This document shows positions 47,201 to 56,439 of a stretch of 64,000 nucleotides of DNA, piece by piece; the first letter of the stretch is position 1, and the number at the start of each line of letters is the position of its first letter. The position numbers were made by a program, and so were the translations under genes. Source of the stretch: Micropterix aruncella. Its lineage: Eukaryota; Arthropoda; Insecta; Lepidoptera; Micropterigidae. The stretch spans positions 1,410,561-1,474,560 of the forward strand of contig OX155973.1 of assembly GCA_944548615.1 (NCBI GenBank), read 5' to 3'. Below the pieces are notes generated by a model. It saw only the letters and a program-made list of their open reading frames with translations. It was not told where the DNA came from and ran no database searches.

Positions 47201-48164
47201 ATCGATCTGTTATGTAACTGCTAGGATTCGGAACCACACCTGTTCCTTTAGCATTTCGCTGGCTTTTTGGCATAGCTCACATGAGGATGAGCGAATTCAT
47301 GGAATGAGTTTCTTGGAGTGTCAGGCTACATGCGTGGCGTCTCAGGCTGCCTCGAGCACAATCCTCTCCTGGCTGCTGCCATCAAGGATGCGAGACAGCA
47401 CGAGCGCCAAATCAACGTATGCTGACTCGACCTAGAGAACGCTTTTGGGTCAGTCCGACAGTCTCCTCCACTTTGCACTCCGCTGGTACAACTTCCCACC
47501 TGTGGTGGTGACATTGTAACCTCCTACTTCAACTGTCTGACGTTCCATGTCAAAGCGCAAAAATGGACTACCCGCTCTATATCATATTCAGTTGGACTAC
47601 TTCAGGGCTGTTGCCTCTCTCCGAGGATATTCAATATAGTTTTCAATATACTACTGGAAAGCCTGACCCAGTTCGACAAGAAGTGGGATACCGTTTTAAA
47701 ACAGACGGCCAATACACCTCGTCGTGCCTTGCTTTTGCCGACGACCTAACTTTTATCACCAGGAGCCCCAAGCAGCTTTCCCTGCTACTACAAAAAGTGG
47801 AACTGTTCAGCGACTGGTTAGGCTGTATAAAAGTGAAACCCTCCATATGTTTTGCCTTGGACTAGCCCGCATAGACACAAAATTTACATCCTATGACCCC
47901 AAATTGGTCTATAAGGGCTCTAATATCTCCCTTATATAGTACCAAATAACCATGTCAAATTGCTTGGCAATTAAATCACCTATCAGGGAAAAACTCTCTG
48001 GCGATCATGTTATAGAACATTTCGAAAGTTGCCTGGCAAAAATAAATGCCTTGCTAATTTGTGGCCCTCGTAAGGCCTGGATCTATGACAATTATCTAAC
48101 TCCACATTTTTCATGGCCCTTTCTTATTTACGTTTCCACCAAAACCCAACTGTCTCGTCTGGAT

Positions 48165-48593
48165 TACGTTTTGTTCCTATAGAGCGGGGGTGGTTGCCTA
48201 CCTTACGGCGACTGCTCTTGAAATGACCATTGGCCATCCGATCCTGGGTGAACAGCCGGGCAAAGGACGCCTTGGTCCGCGATAGATTCGGTATACTCCG
48301 TCTCACCGCTTCGTAAGGGAGAGGACCGCGCAAGCGACCTCGAACTCGGAACCAATCGAGAGACCGGAGAAATCTGGTCACAATTGGAAGTGAGGGCGCG
48401 AGTATCTCGAGCCCGCCGGGTTTATTCCTAACTAACTCGCGGTAAGGCGTTGCACTCTCACGGGTTGTGGCGTAGCTAGACGTTGGATTGTTATTGTCCA
48501 AAGTCTTCTACGCTCACTGCAGGGCGATAGAACGAATAATCGTTAAAACATCCTGTGGTGACGGGTTCGCCCGTTGTAGTCGACACCGCAAGA
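48165..48593 (+). mobile_element. G-element, 5' truncated, with 14-bp TSD
   Basis: TGTCTCGTCTGGAT flanks both sides (48151-48164, 48594-48607), and this sequence is single-copy in LINE copies A and C, so the insertion is exact. The element lacks its first roughly 250 bp, starting at the TTCCTATAGAGCGGGG landmark, while its 3' end is intact. 5' truncation with a long TSD is the mark of target-primed reverse transcription. Confidence 0.95.
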
Positions 48594-48936
48594 TGTCTCG
48601 TCTGGATGCACTGGTGACAGCTAGTATAAAATCCTGGTTGTCCTTAGCCAAACCAGCTGACCCCTCGACTCTCTTCAGGTCCAAACACAATTTTGAGCTT
48701 ACTCTAAAACTGCCCTCTCTGCTCTATGCCAACTCCATAATAACCAATTCTGTTCAATAAATCCATTCTAAGCAATTCCAAGGATCCGGCAATATCGAAG
48801 CACCTAATAAGTGGCAGTAGTGAGTCAAATAATCTACAAACCCGCATAGACTTCCACAAAAAGCTCCTTGCTGGAATCAGTCAGAACGCCAATGGTCTGG
48901 TGTATGGCAGTACAACCATGAGCGATGTGGACTTAA

Positions 48937-49242
48937 CCCGTTGAGTATGAGTCAACCAAATCTGGTCGCGAAACAATTATCCGTTGAGTACGAGTCGACC
49001 AAATCTGGTCGCGCGTTTTTTTCACTTCTTTGACGTTCTCATATTTATTCATAATTATCTAATTGTTTTACAAAATGATATTTCAATATTCTATATTCGA
49101 AATTTCAATGCAATCATTGTGCAGTTGTTCTTTTTATGATTGGTGTAGTAGTTTCGTAGTTATAGTACTTTAAGTCGAGCGCCGTCGATGTCGCCGAAAA
49201 TCCTGCAGATGCATCCATGAAAATACCCATTTACTCCAAGGG
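48937..49242. mobile_element. piggyBac MITE, 306 bp, copy 1
   Basis: Flanked by TTAA (48933-48936, 49243-49246). The ends are CCCGTTGAGTATGAG and, reversed, CCCTTGGAGTAAATG. Removing the element and one TTAA restores the LINE reading SDVDLKKSLLRGDYDS found in copies A and C, which confirms the boundaries. Confidence 0.96.
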
Positions 49243-50244
49243 TTAAAGAAGTCTCTCTTGCGGGGAGATTACGACAGCAATAGTTCCATTCATCTTCCAA
49301 TGCACTAGATGGTAATGTTGTATGACTGGACGCAAGAGATGCTCAATTTTTAATTAAATGCCTTTCACCATACACTTCCAGACCCCAGTAACCTCGCTCG
49401 TTGGAGCTATGCCGAGGATAGTTCATGTCCCCTTTGTAGTAATACCCCTTGAACAGCTAGACATCGCTGCAAGGTGGCCTTAGATCAAAGACGGTTTACA
49501 GCCACGACGAAGTCCTTGCTGTTATTTGCGAGGTACTTAGCCTCTCAGTGGCTCGTGCCAACAAGGGTTTGACAGTACCCTCTAAACCCCAATACAGTTT
49601 ATGCGGGATGGCTCTAAACGCAAAAAACATTTCACTACAAAACTTTTCTCAATAATCAAGACAGCTTCAGATTGGATTCTGGCGGTCGATTTGGTCTCTA
49701 AGCAGTATAAATTCCCTGAAAGTCTCGAATGCACAGCCCTCCGTCCAGATATAACTCTTTACTCTCTATCTCGGAAGATGGCCCTTATCGTAGAATTAAC
49801 TGTTCTATGGAAATCAAATATCCCAAAAGACCACAAGTACAAATTAAATAAATACAATGATCTCGCAAATGCCGTCACCCGGAACGGCTTCACTGTTCAC
49901 CTTCACGCGGTGGAAGTTGGCGCTCGTGGCCTGCCAGCTTAATCTGTGTTTCACCTTTTTAAAGGTCTTCGTTTCTCCAGGAAAATAATCAAATCCTTCC
50001 TAGAAAAAATATCTAAAACCGTGATTTCCGCATCTCAAATTGCTGTCCTAAACCTATCACAGCTGGTCGTTAGTCCGGAATCCACCGCTAACCCCCAGAA
50101 GTGTAATAATAGTATATGATGGGCCTGACTTCGGTCGGTGAATTCCATGGCAGCTCCGTTTGTTTTTTATTTTTTAATTTTATTGTTCTGTTCCTTATTC
50201 TCTGGTACCTAACACTTCCGTGCAGTTTGGGTCTGATGACCTGT

Positions 50245-50700
50245 ATGTTAATCTTAGGTCGGCTGACCTCATGGTTTAGCTCCCATCTGGTAGCCTCCTC
50301 GTAGAAGGACTACCCTGGAAAGGACTCTGAAAAAGTCTGGAAAGCCTAGTCCATTTAAGGGAACACTTCCGGCGATACTGGGCGGTTTGCGCATCGAGCG
50401 ACGTTTACACTCCGGCGGATAACCGGGGGAGTTGGAAACTTCTTCGAATCCGTGACCAAACTGGAGGACGGATAAATCCATCCAAATCTTATAGTGAGGG
50501 CGTGAGATCGACCCGCTGGGTTCACTTCCCTGTGCCTCGCGGTATGGCGTTGGACTCTCAGAGTTTGTCTGTTGTTAGACAGTAGACTGTCCTTGTCCGC
50601 TAAGTCCCCACATTCACTACATTGGAGATAGAATCACCTGATATCATTAAAACTCCCAGGGTTGACGGGTTCGTTCGTTGTGTTGGCACCCCCAGATTGT
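50245..50700 (+). mobile_element. Diverged G-element
   Basis: GCGGTTTGCGCATCGAGCGAC, ATAACCGGGGGAGT, GTGCCTCGCGGTATGGCGTT GGACTCTC and GTTGACGGGTTCGTTCGTTG TGTTGGCACC follow the family order with many substitutions and losses in the middle. Confidence 0.7.
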
Positions 50701-50844
50701 AGGACGACTGGCCATCCCCTCACGACAGCTTATCATTATCATTAATACATGAGAAGGCGGAAAATTAAAAAAATGTAATCAATTTAATTGTAGATTATAT
50801 TTGGTAGATTTTTAGTACATACTAAGGAATGGCGAGCTGTGCTA

Positions 50845-50964
<120 letters not shown>

Positions 50965-50998
50965 TTATTGAAATTAAACATCTTGGTAGTGCACTTAA

Positions 50999-51304
50999 CC
51001 CGTTGAGTATGAGTCAACCAAATCTGGTCGCGAAACAATTATCCGTTGAGTACGAGTCGACCAAATCTGGTCGCGCGTTTTTTTCACTTCTTTGACGTTC
51101 TCATATTTATTCATAATTATCTAATCGTTTTACAAAATGATATTTCAATATTCTATATTCGAAATTTCAATGCAATCATTGTGCAGTTGTTCTTTTTATG
51201 ATTGGTGTAGTAGTTTCGTAGTTATAGTACTTTAAGGTCGATGTCGCCGAAAATCCTGCAAAAGAGACAGATGCATCCATGAAAATACCCATTTACTCCA
51301 AGGG
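50999..51304. mobile_element. piggyBac MITE, 306 bp, copy 2
   Basis: TTAA at 50995-50998 and 51305-51308; same termini and body as 48937-49242. The copies differ mainly by two small indels near 51235-51265 (AAGAGAC present here; AGCGCC present in copy 1). Confidence 0.95.
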
Positions 51305-51552
51305 TTAATGTGTTATTATATACTAAAGAAAAAAATACAATGGTACAATGTTATAATATTCCTATAGTTTAATTTATTTAACAACGCATTTTTGTTTTTC
51401 TTTTGATGTTTTTTCAATCCCTGTTCTCCCTCCCTATTTCAAATTTTTCGGCTTTGAATTTCTTATTTAAATTCATTCTCAAATTTATTCTCAAATTTTG
51501 GTCGCGTTTTTTCTTAAAGACACCTGGCAGACCTTGGTTGTATCGCATTGGT

Positions 51553-52227
51553 GGGAGCTAATGGGCCCTTGCTGAGTTGGCCATGAAGACCCATTCTGTT
51601 CAGGGTTGGTCACACTCACGGGTCAACACCAATCCGGCGGCCTCCACGCATGAAGTGTCAGCCCGGGTAGGACTCTGGCCTAAGGGCTAGTTTCTCCTAG
51701 AATCAACCTTCTGGCGCTCCTGGACGGTCTGCGCACCGTACGGCGTAAGCCAATCGACTGTGCACTCTGACTAACAGTCGGGGGAGTCTGGAAGCAGTAC
51801 TGTTTCCTATAGAGCGGGGATGGTTGCGGACCTTACGGCGATTGCTCTTGAAACGACCATCGGCTACCCGATCCTGGATGAACAGCCGGGCAAAGGATGC
51901 CGTGGTCCGCGATAGATTCGGTATACACCGTTTCACCGCTTCGTAAAGGAGAGGACGGCGCAAGCGACCTCGAACTCGTAACCAATCGAGAGACCGGAGT
52001 TATCTGGTCGCAATTGGAAGTAAGGGCGTCAGTGTAAGCCCGCTGGTTAACACTCCTGGCTATCTCGCGGTTAAGGCGTTGGCCTGTTGCGGGCATGTGG
52101 CGGAGCTTGACGGTGGACTGTTTTGTCCAAGTCTTCTGCGCTCATTCCAGGGAGATAGAACGACTAATCGTTAAAACTTCCTGAGGTGACGGGTTCGCCC
52201 GTTGTAATTGACACCTCTACATTTATT
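51553..52227 (+). mobile_element. G-element, full-length reference copy (675 bp)
   Basis: GCATTGGT at 51545-51552 and 52228-52235 flanks the element (longer match TATCGCATTGGT/TATTGCATTGGT with one mismatch). 5' landmarks: GGGAGCTAATGGGCCC, TTCAGGGTTGGTCACACTCA CGGGTC. Middle: TTCCTATAGAGCGGGG, GCGATAGATTCGGTATACAC. 3': CTCGCGGTTAAGGCGTTGGC, GTTAAAACTTCCTGAGGTGA CGGGTTCGCCCGTTG. No RT, transposase or terminal inverted repeats. CTCGCGGTTAAGGCGTTGG resembles the D-arm of type-II tRNAs (Leu/Ser) but a matching B box at normal spacing is not evident. Confidence 0.9.
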
Positions 52228-52229
52228 GC

Positions 52230-52371
52230 ATTGGTAAATGGTTTAGATAAAATACTACTATATAAAGAATCGATGGACGATCTTGGCACAATGCTCAGAG
52301 ACCTCGATACCCTCTTCCTACCAATGGGTCTAAAAATGAACACGGGTAAGACAAAAATCATTGCATAGCAT
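52230..52371 (+). pseudogene. RT fragment of a LINE, target of the G-element
   Basis: Frame: ESMDDLGTMLRDLDTLFLPM GLKMNTGKTKIIA, then stop. This is the segment following the YADD box in APE-type LINE RTs (...DL..ML..L......GLKMN..KTK++). The YADD itself is replaced by LVNGLDK. Only 140 bp remain. Confidence 0.65.
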
Positions 52372-52664
52372 GACATTGGCGGTAATTGAGTAAAAGTATG
52401 TAGCGCAAGAGTAGCTATGCGGCGTTAGAGCAGCTATGCATACAGAGTGAGTTTTAGTTAAGAAGTGGGTGAATCACAACGAGGAAAAAGGCAACTTCTG
52501 ATAAAAAAGTTATGGAAAAAAAAATTCAACAACAGACTTTTGAGTAAAAGCTTGACAAGCGTGAAGCACACTGCGCCATCTAGCGGTAGTTAAAATATTG
52601 CGAATAAACAATATTCGCGCTTTACGGTTTTAATACTATTTTTCAGACAACTATATCTTTACAC

Positions 52665-52850
52665 GGCCCAGTGGAATAGTGGTTAGGTCGCCTGATCTTA
52701 CATTGTAAGGTCCCGGGTTCGATTCCCGGCTGGGTCACAATTTTCCGTTGGGATCAAATTAACGGAATTGCATTTTCAATTCTGTCGATAGAATGCAATA
52801 ACAGGACAGACATGTTACACGCACACATACATATAACACGTCATAATAGG
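52665..52850 (+). mobile_element. tRNA-derived SINE, copy 3 (best preserved head)
   Basis: A 72-nt tRNA-like head (52665-52736) has a fully paired acceptor stem (GGCCCAG with CTGGGTC), A box TGGAATAGTGG (52672-52682), B box GGTTCGATTCC (52716-52726) and a 5-bp T stem. The anticodon region is a CTTAC-ATT-GTAAG palindrome in place of a normal arm, so no anticodon is assignable. The body and CA-rich tail match copies 1 and 2. Confidence 0.88.
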
Positions 52851-52877
52851 GTTGGTTGTAAGAGATTGTCATATGAC

Positions 52878-52935
52878 ATTAAACCCGCCCATTGTGACAT
52901 TTTCACAATAAAGAGTAGAAACAAACAAACTATCA
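52878..52935 (+). repeat. LINE-type 3' tail (CCCGCC...CAATAAAG motif)
   Basis: AAACCCGCCCATTGTGACAT, TTTCACAATAAAGAGTAGAA, then ACAAACAAAC. It follows the SINE almost directly. Confidence 0.55.
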
Positions 52936-53088
52936 AATATTCAAAAAACAATGTCTTTTTTTTCAAAAAACAATTTCTTTTTTCGTTTTTTTTTTTTTTT
53001 TTCCTTAAATTTTCTATTAAATTTGCTTATTTGCTCATACTAATTCAGCCAATTCAAGGGTAAGTTAAACTCATCCTGTATAGTGTTA

Positions 53089-53319
53089 CCCCTCTTGTCC
53101 ACACACATTTTTTTCTCAGTGAAAATCCACAGTTAATTCGCCGTGTCGTCAGTGGGGTATGGATCACTATGGAAGCTTGTCCACGGACAAGGCGAAAAAA
53201 CAGACGGCGCCGCCGTCGTATCCGTGGACATCTTCTATAGTGACACATATCCCACTGACGACACTGCGAATTAACCAAGAATTGTCACGGCGAAAAGAAC
53301 GAGTGTGGACAAAAGGGCC
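53089..53319. mobile_element. Foldback MITE
   Basis: CCCCTCTTGTCCACAC at the left faces GTGTGGACAAAAGGGCC at the right. Arms of about 100 bp continue inward (GTTAATTCGC.GTGTCGTCAG, TCACTAT.GAAG, TGTCCACGGA). A convincing TSD was not found. Confidence 0.7.
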
Positions 53320-53559
53320 TAGAGTGGTGAGGTCTTTGCCATAATTCCAATCGCTCTGCAGAGTAACTAACTTTGCATCGTGAAAACGCTGCTTTATCAA
53401 CAATTACATGGTGGCAACACCAAATCGACGTTTGATATTTCCATTTCGTAGCAAATTTGGATGCGGCTAATCGGGATTGTAAACAACAAATATGGACGCG
53501 GCGAAATGGGAAGCGGTAAATTGGGATGCACCCGAATGGTGCCAAATGATCCCCTCTCT

Positions 53560-53800
53560 GCACCTCAGATGGCTGAATGAATGCATAATGTTGTATCTTC
53601 CAGGATGACGCATGACATGAGAGAAGTATTTGAGTTTGGGTCTTTATTGTATTCAATGTTTCTATGGTCTTGTCTAAACGCTTCAAGATATCTTCATTCC
53701 TGACTTTGTCAAACCAGATTATATGGTAGTATCCTCGAATAGGCCCACATTTAAAAGACTAAATGTGTACAGCTTTCCATCCCATATAATGATAATATGT
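53560..53800 (-). pseudogene. LINE ORF2 remnant (APE-type, GHIMR group)
   Basis: The minus frame has VRNEDILKRLDKTIETLNTI then KT.., after which the usual L.YFGHIMR step is garbled (ILLSCHASSWKIQHY in one frame). It belongs to the same protein region as 13085-13390. Heavily decayed. Confidence 0.5.
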
Positions 53801-53989
53801 AGCATCTTAGAAGTCTGATCTTTGGATGTAGTTTGACGTTTCTTTTGCAAAATATCTGTGTCACCTAAGTGCAACATGCACTTCTGGATAGACAAACTAG
53901 CATGATAAATTTTCCAAGAATCACCCCTCAGTGGAAACGTCGGAATCCAATGCCTTTTAAATTTGCAAGCGTAGAGCGTAGATGTCGCA

Positions 53990-54715
53990 TTCAAAACGGA
54001 AGTTTCGTTCGCCTGCGGCACTATTGAGGAACTCTTACTAACACTGCTAAACAGACTCGATATAAAAACGATCTTCAAACCGACCCAAAATATAGCTCGA
54101 TTTTTTAGGCCTGTAAAGGATGTAATACCACTGCAAACACCGGGTGTGTATAAAGTCGAATGCAGCTGCGGTCTAGCCTACGTTGGACAAACGAAACGGC
54201 CCATAGCCGAGCCTGACAGAACACATCAAAGCTGTTGAAAACGTTCACCTAGAAAAATCGGCGATCTGCGAACATATATTGGATAGCGGAAGTAACCACT
54301 GCATGCAGTTTCGAAATCCCATTGTGCTATCCAAGGAACAATTCTACTTTCCAAGCATGATCCGGGAAGCCATTGAAATAAGAAGAACCCCGAACTTCAA
54401 CAGAGACGACGGTTACAAACTCTCTTCTATGTGGAACCCTCTTCTTAAAATGTTCCCGCCGCCGAACGCAAAGACGTAAAACAGGACACAGTGAGTGTTG
54501 TGTGCAAGACGGTTTTTCAAAATTCCCATGCTCCGAGCCCGGCCCCCCACCACCGTTATAACCTACGCAGTGGCGGCAGCGGTATGCGGCCTACCCGCAA
54601 AACAACGGATTGACAGCTCTTCAGTCTACCCTGGACAACGGCGGCTGCAACGACATCGAAACGTCGGGTGCTACAAATTTCACGCGGTAAATTCGTTTTC
54701 TATCCTATTTATAAT
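53990..54715 (+). pseudogene. Penelope-like element, GIY-YIG endonuclease (copy 2)
   Basis: The frame KTEVSFACGTIEELLLTLLN, KTIFKPTQNIARFF, PVKDVIPLQTPGVYKVECSC G, LAYVGQTKRP holds both GIY-YIG halves (GVY and YVG, 13 residues apart) with a CSCG Cys pair. After a one-base insertion near 54207 it continues through EHIL, REAIEIRRTPNFNRDDGYKL SS. Penelope-like proteins couple this endonuclease to an upstream RT, which is absent here. The 3' end (54625-54715) carries the CCTGGACAACGGCGGCTGCA .. CGAAACGTCGGG terminus. It is closely similar to copy 1. Confidence 0.88.
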
Positions 54716-54719
54716 GAGG

Positions 54720-55211
54720 AACTCTTGTTGTAATCCCCCTTGTTGTAATTCTGCCCTTATACCAGACCCTCAGGTACCAGGTGACGATGGAGGTTATTTG
54801 AACTAGTGATTGGGGAAGGAGGGGGGAGCAATCACCCTCTGTATTTAGGTGGTGTCGATATTATTATTTATTCAGGACAGGCAGATTTGCTAGTAATTCC
54901 AGATCAGACCTTGTAAAGCTAGTCATAAACAATATTAACAAGTTTTTAGATACAAATCGAGTCTGTTTTTAAATTGATTGACAGGGCGAGCTTGCACTAA
55001 TCACTTCAAATGGTAGTTTATAACACTCTTCCAACACTCTATTTGTAGAACATTTTTAAGAGAATTAGATTTAAATTTTGCACAGTTGAGTTTCTCGAAA
55101 ATTTGTGTTGATGTTTAATTTGTAAATATTCTTTAGCCCTTGTACATCGTTATAATTTGTGAGAATTGTATAATATGTCTCAATTAGATCCCCTCTTTGC
55201 CTTCCTTGTTT
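54720..55211. other. Non-repetitive stretch, no feature recognised
   Basis: Ordinary AT-rich DNA between the Penelope-like copy and the G-element in the Atg5 intron. No Atg5 C-terminal exon could be seen here. Confidence 0.4.
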
Positions 55212-55218
55212 GATAGTA

Positions 55219-55893
55219 GTCAACTAGGGTTGTCGGCTACAGCGGGCGAGCCCGTCCCCTCAGGAAGTTTTAACGATTAGTCGTTCTATCTCCCTGGAGT
55301 GAGCGCAGAAGACTTGGACAAAACAGTCCACCATCTAGCTCCGCCACAAGCCCGTAAGAGGCCAACGCCTAAACCGCGAGATAGCCAGGAGAGTTACCCG
55401 GCGGGCTTACACTCACACCCTTACTTCCGATTGTGACCAGATTACTCCAGTCTCTCGATTGGTTACAAGTTCGAGGTCGCTTGCGCGGTCCTATCCCTTA
55501 CGAAGCGGTGAAACGGTGTTTACCAAATCTATCGCGGACCACAGCGTCCTTTGCCCGGCTGTTCACCCAGGATCGGATAGCCGATAATCGTTTCAAGAGC
55601 AGTCGCCGTAAGGTCCGCAACTACCCCCGCTCTATAGGAAACAGTACTGCTTCCAGACTTCCCCCGAATGTTAGTCAGAGTGCACAGTCGAATGGCTTAC
55701 GCCGCACGGTGCGCAGACCGTCCAGGAGAGCCAGAAGGTTGATTTCCAGGGGAAACTAACCATAAGGCCAGAGTCCTACCCAGGCTCGCACTTCATGCGT
55801 GGAGGCCGTCGGATAGGTGTTGACCCGTGAGTGTGACCAACCCTGAACAGAATGGGTCTTCGTGGCCAACTCAGCAAGGGCCCATTAACCCCC
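55219..55893 (-). mobile_element. G-element, full length (675 bp), in the Atg5 intron
   Basis: GATAGTA at 55212-55218 and 55894-55900 flanks exactly 675 bp, the same length as the copy at 51553. It lies in the same orientation as Atg5, with its 5' end about 40 bases after the exon's donor. Confidence 0.93.
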
Positions 55894-55933
55894 GATAGTA
55901 ATAAGTTCAAATAAATCCAAGCGATCTTCATAC

Positions 55934-56134
55934 CGTCGGATTTGTTGGGGAAGACTTCGGTGAGCATGTCGCCGACGGTTTTTCGGCTGCCGTCTCCGCC
56001 CAGAGGCTTCACCAGTTTCTGTTGGTAGGAGCCGTCCTCGGCATAGAATCTGACCGGAATGTGCTTGAAGGTATCGTGCTCCCCCACCGGCTCCATCAAG
56101 CGCCGGTTCACAGCCCAGAACTGATCAAACTTAT
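55934..56134 (-). CDS. Atg5: Autophagy protein 5, internal exon
   Basis: A 201-base minus-strand exon encodes KFDQFWAVNRRLMEP, FKHIPVRFYAEDGSYQQKLV KPL, DGSRKTVGDMLTEVFP. This matches the start of the C-terminal ubiquitin-like fold of ATG5 (human: DRFWAINRKLME...F+YIPFRIY...QKL.+P....G...TLGDLLKE..P). ATG5 is conjugated to ATG12 and, with ATG16, promotes lipidation of ATG8 on the autophagosome membrane. Borders: acceptor TTTGCAG|AT (the exon starts in codon phase after one base) and donor GACG|GTATGA at 55928-55933. The upstream exons (N-terminal ubiquitin-like and helical domains) and the last exon were not recognised, so introns must be long. The 3' intron carries a G-element 40 bases downstream. 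The identification rests on the conserved block and is firm. Confidence 0.92.
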
Positions 56135-56211
56135 CTGCAAACGAACGTTAAATTAATAAAAAGCGAACAGGAAACTAAGCCGACTACACATATTATAATA
56201 ATAAAAAAAAA

Positions 56212-56300
56212 TCTTTATTGACCACAACGGGTACAAATGGCGGGCTTATTGCCATAAAAGGCAATATCCTCCAGCCAACCAGCAGGTAGTGATTACGTTT
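56212..56300 (-). repeat. LINE-type 3' end (GGCAATAAGCCCGCC...CAATAAAG)
   Basis: The minus strand reads AGGATATTGCCTTTTATGGC AATAAGCCCGCCATTTGTAC, GTTGTGGTCAATAAAGATTT then A-rich on the + side. The layout parallels the CR1/Jockey tails at 32.1 and 40.9 kb, from a different subfamily. Confidence 0.6.
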
Positions 56301-56439
56301 GTTCGTGGCAGAACATTTTTTTAAATTTTTTCAATGACTTCAAAGAATACATATACATACATATACATACACATACATATATACATACAATACATAAAGT
56401 GTATAATAATATAAATGATACATAATATCCATATTATAC

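Larger units (their letters stand above)
47275..50165 (+). mobile_element. R2/NeSL-like LINE, copy B, decayed, with two insertions
   Basis: It extends further 5' than copy A, with RT fingers/palm motifs in broken frames (HNLLLAAAIKDARQHERQ-like, DLENAFGS, GLLQGCCLSPRIFNIVFN, LAFADDLTFITRS), then thumb, endonuclease (LRPDITLYSLS, VELTVLW) and 3' UTR ending near 50165. It has frameshifts and stops throughout. A G-element (48165-48593) and a piggyBac MITE (48937-49242) inserted later with clear TSDs. It is more diverged from A than C is. Confidence 0.85.

Noticed and set aside
52665..52736. A tRNA gene
   Set aside because: The acceptor, A box and B box are good, but the anticodon arm cannot fold normally and the same head and body recur at 16.4 and 17.7 kb, so it is a SINE.
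53719..54078. A 119-codon minus-strand gene
   Set aside because: Its right part is antisense to the Penelope-like frame starting near 53990, and its left part runs into a LINE remnant. No independent protein is evident.
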